A stretch of 64,000 nucleotides of DNA, taken from positions 248,001-312,000 of the forward strand of contig NZ_BONW01000028.1 of the NCBI RefSeq assembly GCF_016862915.1. The letters are read 5' to 3'. Positions 55,801-63,074 of the stretch are shown piece by piece. A program made the translations under genes and the position numbers. Below the pieces are notes generated by a model. It worked only from the letters and a program-made list of their open reading frames with translations, did no database searches and was not told where the DNA came from. Within the stretch, counting starts at the first letter, position 1; the number at the start of each line of letters is the position of its first letter. This stretch comes from Plantactinospora endophytica. Lineage in GTDB: Bacteria > Actinomycetota > Actinomycetes > Mycobacteriales > Micromonosporaceae.

Positions 55801-56084
55801 GGAAGCTGGTCTTCCAGCCGAAGGTCGTCGGTGACCTGACCTACGCCAAGGGGAGCTACCACACCCCGGCCGGCGAGGCCCGCGCCGAGTGGCGCAAGGA
55901 CGCGCGCTTCCTGCGGCTCACGGTCACCGTGCCCACCAACACCAGCGCCGAGGTCTGGGTACCGACCCAGGGCGGCCGGATCGCCGGCACGCCGGACCGG
56001 GCCGCCTTCGTCCGCGTCGACGGCGCGTACGCCGTCTACCGGGTCGCCTCGGGCACCTACACCTTCACCACCGTCAACGCATAA
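52863..56084 (+). CDS. secreted alpha-L-rhamnosidase, GH78
   Basis: A 1073-aa exported GH78. GTG 52863 follows GGGAGG. The signal peptide spans about residues 1-33 (VLAGVGVCVTLLASQALHPAPAAG). N-terminal beta domains contain an inserted segment at about 298-380 (ILVADAEAGTTTVKL, GGTINVDTGEGGD) found in some secreted members. The barrel carries D645-CPGREKLSYPAD, a variant of the usual DCPQRDER. The probable base is E943 in MTTMGERWN. It releases rhamnose outside the cell, upstream of uptake. It is far longer than the cytosolic enzyme and only distantly similar to it. Confidence 0.92.
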   Translation: MSTARNRRRVLAGVGVCVTLLASQALHPAPAAGHSSDQPQVQAVNLQVDGRHDEPLGIDNPAPTLGWQIAETRAATSHPCHRRHSRAACPGDRQTAYQIRVAGSERDLRRGRLLWDSGKVASDRQTSVAYAGRPLASRQQVVWQVRVWDADRRASDWSRTSGWEMGLLAPADWGSARWIEYPGRTENQPMPILARQFTVDHRRTVTAARLYLSGVGLHKPTLNGRTLTDEVLAPGNSNYQLSSEYRGYDVTEQLRRGGNTLGVQLGNGPAYVRRSVTNPAVGRTAPYSWWQSQLKGSGILVADAEAGTTTVKLDNVANYHVGGTINVDTGEGGDRLESRVITAIGTAGPDGTGVTLTPPLTKSHLAGVLVTGSGNNIAASDASAGAAVTPRLIARLEISYTNGSSDVIVSDRRWRAALGPLVTDAWYSGADYDARREQPGWDQPGSDLSATGKRRDGTATGWIDAGIAPPPNLATRLVARAAEPIKVVETFTPVAMTNPAPGTWVFDFGQNIVGWPELRLRGVPAGTTVRMSPAESLAPDGTVDQASLRGGGGSRGVDLFNTYTSAGLPGGETWHPDFNYFGMQWVQVTGLPEGYVPTKDTIRGLRLQAATPVAGAVVTSNARINRINTMARYSFAGNVMSVFTDCPGREKLSYPADYTMPMGAIHRNHQLAAYLRTTMHHLVEGQSRADTPMFGNVALKTPVYDWGYSGRFGDEINWGNAIILVPAMLYELYGDTQTMTRYYDHMTTFADYIQRQKVGTGADAHIVDAALADWVSAEQTSGRITGTWGYYVMISKLAMMAKLTGHTADAEKYAALAGEIKAAFNAHFYNSTLRRYTSAGNAGTTGATQSAQALALDAGLVPDSERGAVLDALVELVYAFHPSGDGPHFSGGTIGMAPTVRALAAAGRDDVLWDLLQEDDQPSYGYFMESTTANPGGMTTMGERWNRGDSKNHMILAQIEEWFHSGIVGIREAAGSTAYRKLVFQPKVVGDLTYAKGSYHTPAGEARAEWRKDARFLRLTVTVPTNTSAEVWVPTQGGRIAGTPDRAAFVRVDGAYAVYRVASGTYTFTTVNA

Positions 56085-56092
56085 CAGCGCGC

Positions 56093-56122
56093 GGTCTGGC
56101 CCGCCGTTTGGCGGGCCAGACC
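56093..56122 (+). terminator. strong hairpin after the secreted rhamnosidase
   Basis: GGTCTGGCCCGCC (56093-56105) pairs perfectly with GGCGGGCCAGACC (56110-56122) around GTTT. It is 9 bp after the stop and 25 bp before the GH1 start, so it may limit read-through to GH1. Confidence 0.85.
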
Positions 56123-56147
56123 ACGCCGTTTCCCGGATCGGAGCATC

Positions 56148-57368
56148 GTGGGCGTCGAATTTCCCGCCGACTTCCTGTGGGGTACCGCCACCTCCGCACA
56201 CCAGGTCGAGGGCGGCAACGTCAACAGCGACTGGTGGGACTTCGAACACGCCCCGGGCACCGCCGCCCGGGAGTCCTCCGGCGACGCCGTCGACCACTAC
56301 CACCGGTACGCCGACGACTTCGCCCTGCTGGCCTCCCTCGGCCACAACACCCACCGCCTCTCCGTCGAGTGGGCCCGCGTCGAACCGGCCCCCGGCGAGT
56401 TCAGCCGCGCCGCCGTCGGCCACTACCGGCGGGTGCTGACCGCGCTCGCCGACACCGGCATGACCGCGTTCGTGACCCTGCACCACTTCACGCTGCCGCG
56501 CTGGTTCGCCGCCGCCGGTGGGTGGCTCGCCCCCGACGCCGTCGAGCGCTTCACCCACTACTGCCGGTACGTCGCCACCGAACTCGGCGACCTGATGCCG
56601 TACGTCTGCACCATCAACGAGCCGCAGATGGTGGCCCTACACGGCTACCTGGAGGGCTACCACCCGCCCGGGATCACCAACCCCGTCCTCTGGAAACGGG
56701 TCGGGCGTACCCTGCTGGCCGCGCACCACGCCGCCGTCCGCGCGGTCCGCGACGGCTCACCGCACTCCCGGGTCGGCCTCGCCGTGAACCTTCCCCTGCT
56801 GGCGCCGGTCCGGGACGACGAGACCTGCCACGCCTTCTGCCGCCTGATGCGGCACGAGATCGTCGACCTGTACCTGGACGGCCTCACCGGCCCCGACCGA
56901 GGCGACTGGCTCGGCGTGCAGTACTACCGCAAGCAGTGGGTCGACGCCGCCGCACCCACCCTCTTCGCCGACCCACCAGAGGGCTTCAGCCGGACCCAGA
57001 TGGGCTGGGCCAGCTACCCGGACGGGCTGCGCCAGATGCTGCACCGCGCCGCCCGAACCGGTCTTCCCCTCTACGTCACCGAGAACGGCATCGCCACCGA
57101 GGACGACGCCGAGCGGGTCGACTACCTGCACACCCACCTCGCCGCGCTCGCCCAGGCCCGCGCCGAGGGCGTCGACGTACGCGGCTACCTGCACTGGTCC
57201 GCCTTCGACAACTTCGAGTGGAGCGAAGGATTCCGGCCGAAGTTCGGTCTCGTCACCGTCGACCGCGAGAACGGCTTCGCCCGGATTCCCAAGCCCAGCG
57301 CTCACGCCTTCGCCGAGATCGCGGCCACCGGCCGCCTCCGGCGGGAGTGTGTCACCCGCGAGCGGTGA
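56148..57368 (+). CDS. beta-glycosidase, GH1
   Basis: A 406-aa intracellular enzyme. It has the N-terminal FLWGTATSAHQVEGG signature, acid/base E158 in TINEP and nucleophile E312 in YVTENGIA. The aglycone region ends LHWSAFDNFEWSEGFRPKFGLV. It is somewhat shorter than usual GH1 (about 450 aa). Start is GTG 56148 after GGAG. It would hydrolyse beta-glucosides left after rhamnose removal, for example from plant glycosides such as rutinosides. This is inference from the neighbouring rhamnosidases. Confidence 0.92.
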   Translation: MGVEFPADFLWGTATSAHQVEGGNVNSDWWDFEHAPGTAARESSGDAVDHYHRYADDFALLASLGHNTHRLSVEWARVEPAPGEFSRAAVGHYRRVLTALADTGMTAFVTLHHFTLPRWFAAAGGWLAPDAVERFTHYCRYVATELGDLMPYVCTINEPQMVALHGYLEGYHPPGITNPVLWKRVGRTLLAAHHAAVRAVRDGSPHSRVGLAVNLPLLAPVRDDETCHAFCRLMRHEIVDLYLDGLTGPDRGDWLGVQYYRKQWVDAAAPTLFADPPEGFSRTQMGWASYPDGLRQMLHRAARTGLPLYVTENGIATEDDAERVDYLHTHLAALAQARAEGVDVRGYLHWSAFDNFEWSEGFRPKFGLVTVDRENGFARIPKPSAHAFAEIAATGRLRRECVTRER

Positions 57369-57417
57369 CGGGCGGGGACGCACGACGTACCTGCTGGACG
57401 TACAGCGGTCGGACGGG

Positions 57418-58305
57418 TTACGGGATGGGTACTCCTTTCGCGGTGCCGTCGTCGTGTTGCACGGCGGCCCAGGAGGCGAGCAGTTGTAGGGCGTCTTCGG
57501 TCGGGGAGCCGGGTTCGGCCGTGTAGAGGGTCATGGTGAGGTCGGGTTCGGCGCGTAGATCCATGCTCTCGTAGGCGAGTTCGAGGTTGCCGACGATGTG
57601 GTGGTGGAAGCGTTTGACGCCGGTACCGTGGCTGCGGACGTTGTGGGCGCCCCAGCGGCGGCGGAAATCGTCGCTGCGAGTGCACAGCTCCCCGACGAGG
57701 TCGTGCAGGCCCTTGTCATGCGGGTCTTTGCCGGCTGCGGTGCGTAGATTCGCCACACACATATCCGCGGCCAGGTCGAAGTCGGGGTAGAAGCGACGGG
57801 CTGCGCTGTCGAGGAAGGTGAACCGGGCGAAGTTCGGCGGGCCGGTCGGGGCGGTGTAGTGGTCGGAGTACATGGCGCGGCCGAGGTGGTTGGCGGCGAG
57901 CAGGTCCAGCCGGTTGTTGCCGATGATGGCCGGGGCGGTGGTGATGGCCTCGAGCGACCGTTGCAGGCTGGGCCGGACCGGCCACTGCCTCGATCGGCGG
58001 CGCGGACGGAGGACGGCGTTGCTGCCGTCGGCCTCGTGGGCGAGGCGCAACAGGTGGGCGCGTTCGGCGTCGTCGAGTTGCAGGGCGCGGGCGATCGCGT
58101 CGAGGACCCCGGCCGAGACACCGGCGAGGGTGCCGCGTTCGAGCTTCGCGTAGTACTCCACGCTCATCCCGGCCAGAGCGGCGACCTCACTGCGCCGTAG
58201 CCCGGGAACGCGGCGCTGCCCGGACACGGGAAGGCCGGCCCGCCCGGGTGTGATCCTGGCGCGGCGTGAGGTGAGGAACTCGCGTACCTCGGTTCGGTTG
58301 TCCAC
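57418..58305 (-). CDS. XRE-family regulator with MmyB-like ligand domain
   Basis: A 295-aa regulator. The helix-turn-helix is VPGLRRSEVAALAGMSVEYYAKLERG (about 33-58), followed by the MmyB-type PAS-like domain (PAIIGNNRLDLLAANHLGRAMYSDHY, FTFLDSAARRFYPDFDLAADMCVANLRTAAG). MmyB-type domains are proposed to bind fatty-acid-like ligands. The start is GTG 58305, with a poor ribosome site. It is divergent from the lipoprotein gene across a 15-bp palindrome. Confidence 0.88.
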   Translation of the reverse strand: MDNRTEVREFLTSRRARITPGRAGLPVSGQRRVPGLRRSEVAALAGMSVEYYAKLERGTLAGVSAGVLDAIARALQLDDAERAHLLRLAHEADGSNAVLRPRRRSRQWPVRPSLQRSLEAITTAPAIIGNNRLDLLAANHLGRAMYSDHYTAPTGPPNFARFTFLDSAARRFYPDFDLAADMCVANLRTAAGKDPHDKGLHDLVGELCTRSDDFRRRWGAHNVRSHGTGVKRFHHHIVGNLELAYESMDLRAEPDLTMTLYTAEPGSPTEDALQLLASWAAVQHDDGTAKGVPIP

Positions 58306-58341
58306 GTCACCGACGGTACGACGCGCGCCGGGGACCTGCGA

Positions 58342-58356
58342 TGTACTGCGAGTACA
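58342..58356. promoter_or_regulatory. perfect palindrome between XRE regulator and lipoprotein
   Basis: TGTACT (58342-58347), GCG, AGTACA (58351-58356). It is 37 bp before the regulator's start and 51 bp before the lipoprotein's. Likely operator. Confidence 0.65.
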
Positions 58357-58406
58357 CCCATCGCCAGTGACTTCTCCACGCCGGGCCCGCCGGGTGTGCT
58401 GGATGG

Positions 58407-58919
58407 ATGACCGCATACGCCGCTCCATCGATCCGCCGCCGAGCAACAGCCCTCGTGGCATCCGCACTTGTCGTCGTCCTGGCCGGATGCACGGTCACCG
58501 CCGGCCCCGGCGGGACGAGGTTCGGTTCGCCGCTGGCCACGCTGAACGCCTCGGCGGGCGTGCCGGTGGTGCTGCGGCTTGACGACCGGGGCGCCACCGC
58601 GACGCTTGTCGACACGCCACAGGCACGGCAGCTGACCGCGATGTTGCCGGTGACGGTGCGGCTGCAGGACGTGTGGGCGCAGGCGAAGTCGGGCCGGCTG
58701 CCGCACGGGCTCACGGTCGAGGGCGGCCCCACGGTCCATCGTCCCGTACCCGGAGAGATCTACTTCTGGCCGCAGACAGAGGTGATCGCCATCTACTACG
58801 CCGACCGTGACCAGCCGGTGCCCGGCCCCGGCCTGGTCCGCCTCGGCGTGGTCGATACCGGCCTGGAGATCCTGGCCGAGGCGGGTAGGCGGTTCACCGT
58901 CCGGATCGACGTGGCCTGA
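58407..58919 (+). CDS. cyclophilin-like fold lipoprotein
   Basis: A 170-aa protein with a lipobox VVLAGC at about residue 22-27. The body matches the cyclophilin-like-2 fold: ATATLVDTPQARQLTAMLPVTVRLQDVW, then VHRPVPGEIYFWPQTEVIAIYYADRDQPVPGPGLVRLGVV. Family function is unknown, and prolyl isomerase activity is doubtful. Membrane-anchored outside the cell; probably controlled by the adjacent XRE regulator. Confidence 0.8.
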   Translation: MTAYAAPSIRRRATALVASALVVVLAGCTVTAGPGGTRFGSPLATLNASAGVPVVLRLDDRGATATLVDTPQARQLTAMLPVTVRLQDVWAQAKSGRLPHGLTVEGGPTVHRPVPGEIYFWPQTEVIAIYYADRDQPVPGPGLVRLGVVDTGLEILAEAGRRFTVRIDVA

Positions 58920-59020
58920 ATTGCCGAGCAGGCACCGCTGAACCCGATCGCCTCCTCGAACTCGGTCGTGCGGCCGGCGGGAGGGTGGCCGGGCTCTGCC
59001 GCCGCGAGGAGGTCGCGGGT

Positions 59021-59054
59021 CTGGGGGTGGAGCTGGTCCGAGCTCCACCCCCAG
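59021..59054. terminator. bidirectional hairpin
   Basis: CTGGGGGTGGAGCT (59021-59034) pairs perfectly with AGCTCCACCCCCAG (59041-59054) around 6 nt, between the convergent lipoprotein and esterase genes. Confidence 0.85.
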
Positions 59055-59069
59055 AATCTCTGCGTACGG

Positions 59070-60401
59070 TCAGGCGAGAGCGCAGGCCGCACCGTTGAGC
59101 GTGTACGAGGTCGGCTTGGCGGTGTTGCCGGTGTGGGTGGCTTGGAAGCCGATGTTGACCGATGCGTTGGGTGCGATGGTGGCGTTGTAGGAGGCGTTCC
59201 TGGCGGTGACCTGTCCGGAGGCGGGGGAGTAGCTGGCGTTCCAGCCTGAGGTGATGGTCTGGCCGCTCGGCAGGGCGAAGACGAGGGACCAGCCGTTGAC
59301 CGTGGTGGTGCCGGTGTTGGTGATGGTGATGCTCTCGGTCAGGCCCGTGTTCCAAGCGTTCACGGTGCTGGTGACCCGGCACGCGCCACCGGTGGGCGGT
59401 GGTGTGGTGGTGGGTCCTGGCGTCGGGGTCGTCGGTCCTGGTGTCGGGGTGGTCGGGCCCGGTGTCGGCGTGCTCTGGAACTGTGTGAAGAACGTCCATG
59501 TCTCCTGGGGGAGCCATGGCGTGTTCGATCCGGCGTCCAGTGGTGTGGGGGTGTGGCCGCCGTCGAACGCGTACCAGGCGACCGGGTATCCGGCCGAGCA
59601 TCCCGAGTAGTGGAACTCGGTGTGTCGGCCGCTGCCCTGCGCCGGCTCGGGCGGGCTTGCCGCGGTGCAGCCGTTGTTCCGGACGAACCTGTCGCGCATG
59701 GATCGTCCGCCGGAGATGCTGAGCACGTTGTCGGTGAGGCCGTGTGCCTGGAGGTACGCGATGGGTTGGGTGCCGCCGTTGCATCCGCTGATCACGCCAC
59801 CGGCGTAGATCGCCACGGCGCGGAAGACGGTCGCCCGGGCACAGGCGAGCGCGTAGCTCATGCCACCGCCGTAGCTGAAGCCCAGGGAGAACAACTGCGC
59901 CGTGTCGACGCAGAGGGCGTTCCCGATGGTACGGATCATGTCGTCGGTGAAGGTCACGTCCTCGCCGCCGGAGTTGGCCCAGCCGTTGTTGAGGCCCTCC
60001 GGTGCGACGAAGATCGTGCTGTTGTTCGCCAACGGCAGGAGCCCGTAGTAGCTCTGGCTCACCACCGAGTTGGCGTTGCCCCCCAACCAGTGGAATCCGA
60101 AGACCAGTCGGTAGAGGCGGCTGTTGTCGTAGTTGTCGGGGATTCTCAGCACGAAGCTTCGGGTCTTTCCACCGCTCTGTATCGAATGTGTGCCGCTCGT
60201 CAGCGTCGGTGCCCGGCCGCAGCCGGCGGTGGCCGCCAGGACGCCTGCTCCGACACGCGGCGTGCCGGCGTCGGCCTCCTCGGGTGTGGCCGCACCGGAC
60301 GGTAGTGCGGTCGCCACCAACATCGCGATGCCGGTGGCGGCCGCGACGGCCGACAACGTCAGCATCGTCGGGCGATGCCGGCGACCTGCTCTCCCAATCA
60401 A
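59070..60401 (-). CDS. secreted PHB-depolymerase-like esterase with CBM2
   Basis: A 443-aa exported esterase. TTG 60401 is chosen because GGAGGAGG lies just upstream; ATG 60365 is an alternative. Signal peptide about residues 14-37 (LTLSAVAAATGIAMLVATALPSGA). The catalytic domain has RLVFGFHWLGGN and the nucleophile GFSYGGGMSYALAC, with His in AFDGGHTPTPLDAG. That is the feruloyl-esterase/PHB-depolymerase type. A linker of TPTPGPT repeats leads to a CBM2 (CRVTSTVNAWNTGLTESITI to YTLNGAACALA). It probably cuts acetyl or feruloyl esters on plant cell wall. A paralogue in modular layout is divergent at 60880. Confidence 0.9.
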   Translation of the reverse strand: MIGRAGRRHRPTMLTLSAVAAATGIAMLVATALPSGAATPEEADAGTPRVGAGVLAATAGCGRAPTLTSGTHSIQSGGKTRSFVLRIPDNYDNSRLYRLVFGFHWLGGNANSVVSQSYYGLLPLANNSTIFVAPEGLNNGWANSGGEDVTFTDDMIRTIGNALCVDTAQLFSLGFSYGGGMSYALACARATVFRAVAIYAGGVISGCNGGTQPIAYLQAHGLTDNVLSISGGRSMRDRFVRNNGCTAASPPEPAQGSGRHTEFHYSGCSAGYPVAWYAFDGGHTPTPLDAGSNTPWLPQETWTFFTQFQSTPTPGPTTPTPGPTTPTPGPTTTPPPTGGACRVTSTVNAWNTGLTESITITNTGTTTVNGWSLVFALPSGQTITSGWNASYSPASGQVTARNASYNATIAPNASVNIGFQATHTGNTAKPTSYTLNGAACALA

Positions 60402-60640
60402 CTTTCCTCCTCCGGGTTGCGCGATCGTGGCAGCGCGTTGCTCGGGGGATCGATCGCGGCCGGTGTCGGCCACGCATCGGTGGCGGTGTCCGCCGGGCGG
60501 GCGTCACCGATGCGTCCGACCGCTTCGTCGGCCGCGAGCCGCCGGACGGATGATCCTGCGGTGTCCCGGGTGGGACAAGGCGCTGTCCGTACCAACCGTG
60601 CTGTCGGCCGCCCCCGGTTCCGTCGACATCGGTCAGTGTC

Positions 60641-60669
60641 AATATAAGAGTACCTGTGACGGCCGTCAA
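60641..60669 (-). promoter_or_regulatory. promoter plus palindrome of the left esterase
   Basis: On the minus strand TTGACG (60664-60669), 17 bp, TATATT (60641-60646). The -35 is embedded in the palindrome TGACGGCCGTCA (60657-60668). It predicts a leader of about 230 nt before TTG 60401, in which I see no structured element. Confidence 0.65.
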
Positions 60670-60844
60670 TGGAAGTGCCCGACGTCTGTGATCGGGTCCC
60701 CGGTCGACGGTGCGGCTCGGGACTTGGGTGCCCGGATGCCACCGATCGTCGTCGTCGACCTGCGGAACGTCGAGGGGCTCGGAAGCCGTCGGTCCGCCGG
60801 TGAAGGGCCCGGGGCGGTGCTGGGAGCTGCTTCTAGACACTATA

Positions 60845-60873
60845 TTGACGACCGTCAGGCAAGTTGCTAGCTT
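60845..60873 (+). promoter_or_regulatory. promoter plus palindrome of the right esterase
   Basis: TTGACG (60845-60850), 17 bp, TAGCTT (60868-60873). The -35 overlaps TGACGACCGTCA (60846-60857), a one-mismatch copy of the palindrome in the left promoter. Transcription should begin about 60880, at the ATG itself. Confidence 0.6.
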
Positions 60874-60879
60874 GCTGCA

Positions 60880-62241
60880 ATGATGACTATCGATGGATTG
60901 GGTAGGCGCCGACTCCGGGTGGCAGTCGTCGCGTTGGCTTCGACCGTGCTCGCGGCGACCGTTGGGATCGTGCTCGCCCCGCCGGCCACGGCGGCCTCCC
61001 TGGTCGAGGTGACCAGCTTCGGTGACAACCCGGGCGGCATGCGGATGCACGTCTACGTACCGGACTCCCGGCCCGGCAACCCGGCGATCGTGGTGGCCAT
61101 GCACGGCTGCGGCGGGTCGGGTCCCGGCTTCTACTCCGGCAGCGAGTTCGCCTCGCAGGCCGATCGGTACGGCTTCATCGTGATCTATCCGACCGCCACC
61201 CAGCAGGCGGGCTTCGGCAACTGTTTCGACGTCTGGTCGGCGGCGTCCAAGCGCCGGGGCGGCGGGAGCGATCCCGTGTCGATCATGTCCATGGTGACGT
61301 ACGTCCAACGGGAGTACGGCGGTGACCCGAACCGGGTCTACGCAACGGGCAGTTCGTCCGGCGGCATGATGACCAACGCCATGCTCGCCCTCTATCCGGA
61401 CGTCTTCAAAGCGGGCGCGGCGTTCATGGGAGTGCCGTTCAACTGCTTCGCCAACGCGGCCGACTTCCCGCCGCAGAACAGCCAGTGCGTCAACGGGCGG
61501 ATGGACCGGACGCCGCAGCAGTGGGGCGACGCCGTCCGACAGGCATATCCCGGCTACAGCGGCGCCCGTCCGCGCATCCAGCTCTGGCACGGCACCAACG
61601 ACACGCTCGTGCCGTACCAGTTGCTTCAGGAGGCGGTCGACCAGTGGACCAACGTGCACGGCCTCAGCCTGACGCCCACCTCCACGGACACGCCTCAGGC
61701 GAACTGGAACCGGCGGCGCTGGACCAGCGGCGGCACCACGCCGCTCGAGGCGATCAGCGTCAACGGCGCCGGCCACAGCCTGCCGATGAGCGGCATGGCC
61801 CAGGCGGCGGTGCAGTTCTTCGGTCTCACCGGCGGCTCACCGACCCCGAACCCGACCACGGGTACGCCCACCAACCCGCCCACCAACCCGCCGACCGTGC
61901 CGCCGACCACCACCCCGCCGCCGTCCACGGGTGCCTGCCGGGTCGGCTACTCGGCCAACACCTGGACCGGCGGCTTCACCGCCAACGTGACGGTGACCAA
62001 CACTTCGACCAGCGCCGTCAACGGCTGGACCGTGCAGTGGAGCTGGCCGGGCAACCAGCAGGTGACGAACGCCTGGAACGCCACGGTCAGCCAGTCCGGC
62101 GCGCAGGTGACGGCCCGCAACGTCTCCTACAACGCCGCGATCGCGGCCGGGGCGAGCGTCACCTTCGGCTTCCAGGGCACCTACAGCGGAGCGAACCAGG
62201 CGCCGACCCAGTTCACGCTGAACGGCACGGTGTGCGGTTGA
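60880..62241 (+). CDS. secreted PHB-depolymerase-family esterase with CBM2
   Basis: A 453-aa exported esterase. The signal peptide is about residues 1-38 (VVALASTVLAATVGIVLAPPATA). The catalytic domain has VVAMHGCGGSGPGF (oxyanion), nucleophile Ser in YATGSSSGGMMTNAMLA, Asp in HGTNDTLVPY and His in VNGAGHSLPM. A TPTNPPTNPP linker leads to a CBM2 (CRVGYSANTWTGGFTANVTV to FTLNGTVCG). Acetyl-xylan or feruloyl esterase activity is likely. There is no ribosome site before ATG 60880/60883, in line with a leaderless message. Confidence 0.92.
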   Translation: MMTIDGLGRRRLRVAVVALASTVLAATVGIVLAPPATAASLVEVTSFGDNPGGMRMHVYVPDSRPGNPAIVVAMHGCGGSGPGFYSGSEFASQADRYGFIVIYPTATQQAGFGNCFDVWSAASKRRGGGSDPVSIMSMVTYVQREYGGDPNRVYATGSSSGGMMTNAMLALYPDVFKAGAAFMGVPFNCFANAADFPPQNSQCVNGRMDRTPQQWGDAVRQAYPGYSGARPRIQLWHGTNDTLVPYQLLQEAVDQWTNVHGLSLTPTSTDTPQANWNRRRWTSGGTTPLEAISVNGAGHSLPMSGMAQAAVQFFGLTGGSPTPNPTTGTPTNPPTNPPTVPPTTTPPPSTGACRVGYSANTWTGGFTANVTVTNTSTSAVNGWTVQWSWPGNQQVTNAWNATVSQSGAQVTARNVSYNAAIAAGASVTFGFQGTYSGANQAPTQFTLNGTVCG

Positions 62242-62291
62242 TGACCGCACGAGTGGAGTTGGCGGAAACGTCCGCTGTCACATGACGGAGT

Positions 62292-63074
62292 TCAGGCGAT
62301 GACGACCAGGCCGGCGCCGAGCACCACCGCGCCGGCCTCGTCCACGCTCTCGAACCGGTATCCGGGACCGTCCACCCAGACCCGCGTGGTGAGGGCGTCC
62401 CCCGGCGCGACCGGCCGGGTGAAGCGGCAGCTCAGCCGTACCGGCTCCGCCCGGTCGGCGAGCACGGTGTGTCCGGCGACGGCGAGACTGGCCAGACCGT
62501 GCACGATGACGCCGGGCAGCCCGGCATTGCGGGCGAACTCGTCGTCGAGGTGGATCGGGTTGCGGTCGCCGGAGGCGTCGGCGTAGCGACGTGGCAGGTC
62601 GAGCGGCAGGGGTACGGTCGCGGTGCGCAGCGGCGGGCCGCCGGGCGCGTCGGTCGGCAGGGCGGGGGAGGGGGTACCCAGCCGCAGGTCGGTCGGCACG
62701 CCCCGGTAGAACTCGGTGACGTACTGCTCGTTGCGCAGCGCTCCGTCTGCGTCGTACGTCCGCACCCCGATCGTGGCGACCGTGCCGCTGCGCTTGCCGT
62801 GCAGCCCGAGCACGGCGGCCCGGACGGTGATCGTCTCGCCGACCGGCAGACTGCGGTGGAAGAAGATGTCCTGCTGGCCGTGCACGACCCGGGCGCGCAG
62901 CTCGGCCGGCGCGGCGGTGCCGGCGACGGCGAAGACCAGGTCCATCGCGGGGACGACGGCGTAGACCGGGGAAGGCCCGCCGACGGCGTCGGCGTACGCC
63001 GCGATACTGGCCGGGGTGACGTCGAACGGGCGCGGCTCGCTCCAGCGGCCGACGACGGATGCGTCGAACGACAT
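62292..63074 (-). CDS. MaoC-like double hot-dog dehydratase
   Basis: A 260-aa protein with two hot-dog folds. The first half carries PFDVTPASIAAYADAVGG, like FAS1/HTD2-type N-terminal domains. The second carries the hydratase motif YADASGDRNPIHLDDEFARNAGLPGVIVHGLAS (about 175-207), with catalytic Asp and His. It hydrates or dehydrates an acyl thioester. ATG 63074 shares one base with the upstream TGA (TGATG), so it is coupled to the thiolase-fold gene. The pair recalls steroid side-chain or fatty-acid degradation modules. Confidence 0.88.
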   Translation of the reverse strand: MSFDASVVGRWSEPRPFDVTPASIAAYADAVGGPSPVYAVVPAMDLVFAVAGTAAPAELRARVVHGQQDIFFHRSLPVGETITVRAAVLGLHGKRSGTVATIGVRTYDADGALRNEQYVTEFYRGVPTDLRLGTPSPALPTDAPGGPPLRTATVPLPLDLPRRYADASGDRNPIHLDDEFARNAGLPGVIVHGLASLAVAGHTVLADRAEPVRLSCRFTRPVAPGDALTTRVWVDGPGYRFESVDEAGAVVLGAGLVVIA

